From positions 4,852,501 through 4,916,500 of the forward strand of contig JAMPIT010000539.1 of NCBI GenBank assembly GCA_026261815.1: a DNA stretch of 64,000 bases, in the 5' to 3' direction. Both the position numbers and the translations under genes were made by a program. Of this stretch, positions 62,193 to 64,000 are shown in pieces; position 1 is the stretch's first letter, and every line of letters begins with the position of its first letter. The notes under the pieces were generated by a model, which saw only the letters and a list, made by a program, of their open reading frames with translations, ran no database searches and had not been told where the DNA came from. The stretch comes from Monarcha castaneiventris obscurior. Its lineage: Eukaryota; Chordata; Aves; Passeriformes; Monarchidae.

Positions 62193-64000
62193 AATATATC
62201 ATCTTAATATAGCAGTTGAGAGAACCATCCATGAAAAGTTTATCTGTGTTAGATCAATAAAAGGGTTACCAAAATGCTTATTTCTTTTCAAATATCAGCT
62301 CTTAGATATTTACTTGCTATGCAGTAATGCTTGTTTTATGGGAAATATGCACACACATTTAGAAGATCTGCATATGTCAATGAAAAACCTAAAATTAATT
62401 GCTGCAGATCAGAGTTAGTGCTATAATATATCTTGTGTTGTAAAGCAACATGAGATTATTTTTTCTGAGCTTGTGTATTGGAGCTGGAGAAAGAGTTCAG
62501 TAAAGGGCTCTGATTTATATGGTGATTTTTCCCACCCACCTGCTGTGTAGTTTTTAAAAAAATGTTAATTATTTTGCTGACAGGACGGAGAGATGGGAGG
62601 TTGTTTCCCATATAGAAAGGGAAAAAGCCTGAGGAGAAAGATTTGTACCTTCTCCATGTTAAGCCTGTACATCTGCCCTTGTCTGGGACTACTACTAAAT
62701 TCTTCCAAGTGGAACACAGCGGGGAAAAGAACAAAATAATGGTGTTGTTCTGAGCTAGATAAGATGCTACAATGGTCTTTTAGACCTGTGTGAGAATGGC
62801 ATAGCCCTTCTTGAATGGGGCAGCCTCAAAGGGGTCTTGCTGGCATTTTGCCTCTGTGTTTTCTTTTCTGAGGCATCCCTCAGAAGCTTGTAGGTGTATG
62901 CAGCTCTTGGATTTGGATTATGTTTGCTGTGAACTTGCAGATGTTAGAAAATACTTTTTCATAAAACACAGAGGATGTTTCTGAACCGAACGGTGACATC
63001 CCAAGTTATTACAGCTTTTACTTCCTGCACTTATAGTCATATTGTTTTCACATGTCAGAGGAGGGAAATGTTACTTCAGAAAAACATTAATGTTCTGACA
63101 AGGTTTTTAAACCTCATAATTAATGAGGAAATTACTAGATATTCATGTCCTCGATACATTGTACCTGGGCATCTTACAGACAACAACATCTCCAAGCTGT
63201 TTAACCATTATATGCTGTTTCCTTTAGTGACAAGCATATTTTCAGACTTACACGGGAAAATGTATAAAACCTGTGTGATAAGAATTAATCAGAAAGCTGA
63301 AGATTTAAGGCTTAATTATAATTCTGTTCCGAAGCAATGGGCTGTGTGAACTGCTGGTACTAAACTGTGCTGTGCAAACACTGCATGCTGATGGAATTTG
63401 CTTGTCAACCCCAGTGGCATTTCTTTGCACTGAGCTTGTTGTTCTGTCACTCAAGTGCATCATGGGAAAAGATGAGTATCTCAAGGGAATGTGATCTGCA
63501 TTTTTAAGAAGAAAATCAACCTCAAAGGTGCCACAGAACGACTAACACAGATTACTTTGCTCAAGAGACAGCTGGTTTATTGACTGTGAATTCTGCATGC
63601 TTCCTAGGTGATGACACACGTTTAGGTGCTAAAACCTCAGCTGAACGTATCAATTTTTGTGTTTCATTGCTGATGAAACGATTGGTAAAAGTGTGTGGTG
63701 TTACAGCACAGGAAACAGTCACTAAATCCAAATGATTTTCAAATCTTACACAGCTATTCCAATATTTGTTTTCCTTTTTTTTTTACTGCTCAATCTTTAG
63801 ATTTGTGTATGATGTTCTCCTCGCACAGAAAGAGAACAGCAAGACTCATGACAGTTATTTTAGTCCAGTGTGTACAACAGCAAACTAGATTAAAACAGTC
63901 AAAGTAAAGGAAGTAAGACTTGAGCAAACTTCTGTTCTGTTTACAAGTTAGAACACCAGATTATCCTCAGAAGAAAGGGCAAGTCGAGGTCAGGTTGTGA
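62193..64000. other. AT-rich right flank, no gene recognised
   Basis: No exon, RNA gene or repeat family was recognised. The open frame at 62,975-63,349 (124 codons) has no motif I can name. Confidence 0.45.

Noticed and set aside
1..64000. CRISPR arrays, bacterial operons, tRNA or rRNA genes
   Set aside because: The window is vertebrate. The tandem repeats lack spacer structure, and no tRNA or rRNA sequence was recognised.

Overview
The window looks like nuclear DNA of a songbird (oscine passerine). The evidence is three CR1 LINE fragments, long vertebrate-style introns, strong contrast between CpG-island promoters and AT-rich flanks, and a member of the PAK3-like (PAK3L) kinase family, which is known to have expanded in finches. 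All identifications come from reading translated exons; no database search was possible.

Layout. Positions 1-5,290 hold no gene I recognise. A CpG island with a 20-bp tandem repeat (5,290-6,080) opens a complete nine-exon gene, 5,748-16,772, encoding a 300-residue UAP56-interacting-factor (UIF/FYTTD1)-like mRNA-export adaptor, with a poly(A) signal at 16,831. A 3.4-kb spacer leads to a second, very GC-rich island (20,250-21,900) containing coding exon 1 of LRCH2 (20,992-21,277). I found no further LRCH2 exon, so the remaining 42.7 kb is most simply LRCH2 intron 1, continuing past the window. Nested in it, on the same strand, is a PAK3L pseudogene (22,569-27,399). It keeps its exon-intron structure and a striking 30-bp/10-residue repeat tract, but carries three in-frame stops and several frameshifts. 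Its 3' end runs into a CTAG-rich minisatellite, followed by a third CpG island carrying thirteen 16-bp repeats (28,350-29,260).

From 29.3 to 48.5 kb the DNA is AT-rich and without recognisable genes, apart from probable LTR remnants. At 48.57-49.33 kb a compact CpG island with TATA, CCAAT and GC boxes looks like an active promoter with no evident protein product. It is followed by a complex minisatellite, a polypurine tract and a CR1 reverse-transcriptase fragment (49.6-51.3 kb). The last 12.7 kb is AT-rich, with one more CR1 tail (61.9-62.2 kb).

How it fits together. The UIF-like gene followed tail-to-head by an LRCH gene mirrors the FYTTD1-LRCH3 pair of human 3q29, and LRCH2 sits next to LUZP4 (a UIF-related export adaptor) on human Xq23. 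The simplest reading is that this is the second ohnolog block, with the bird gene being the less-derived counterpart of mammalian LUZP4. The PAK3L copy is a later, lineage-specific insertion into the LRCH2 intron.
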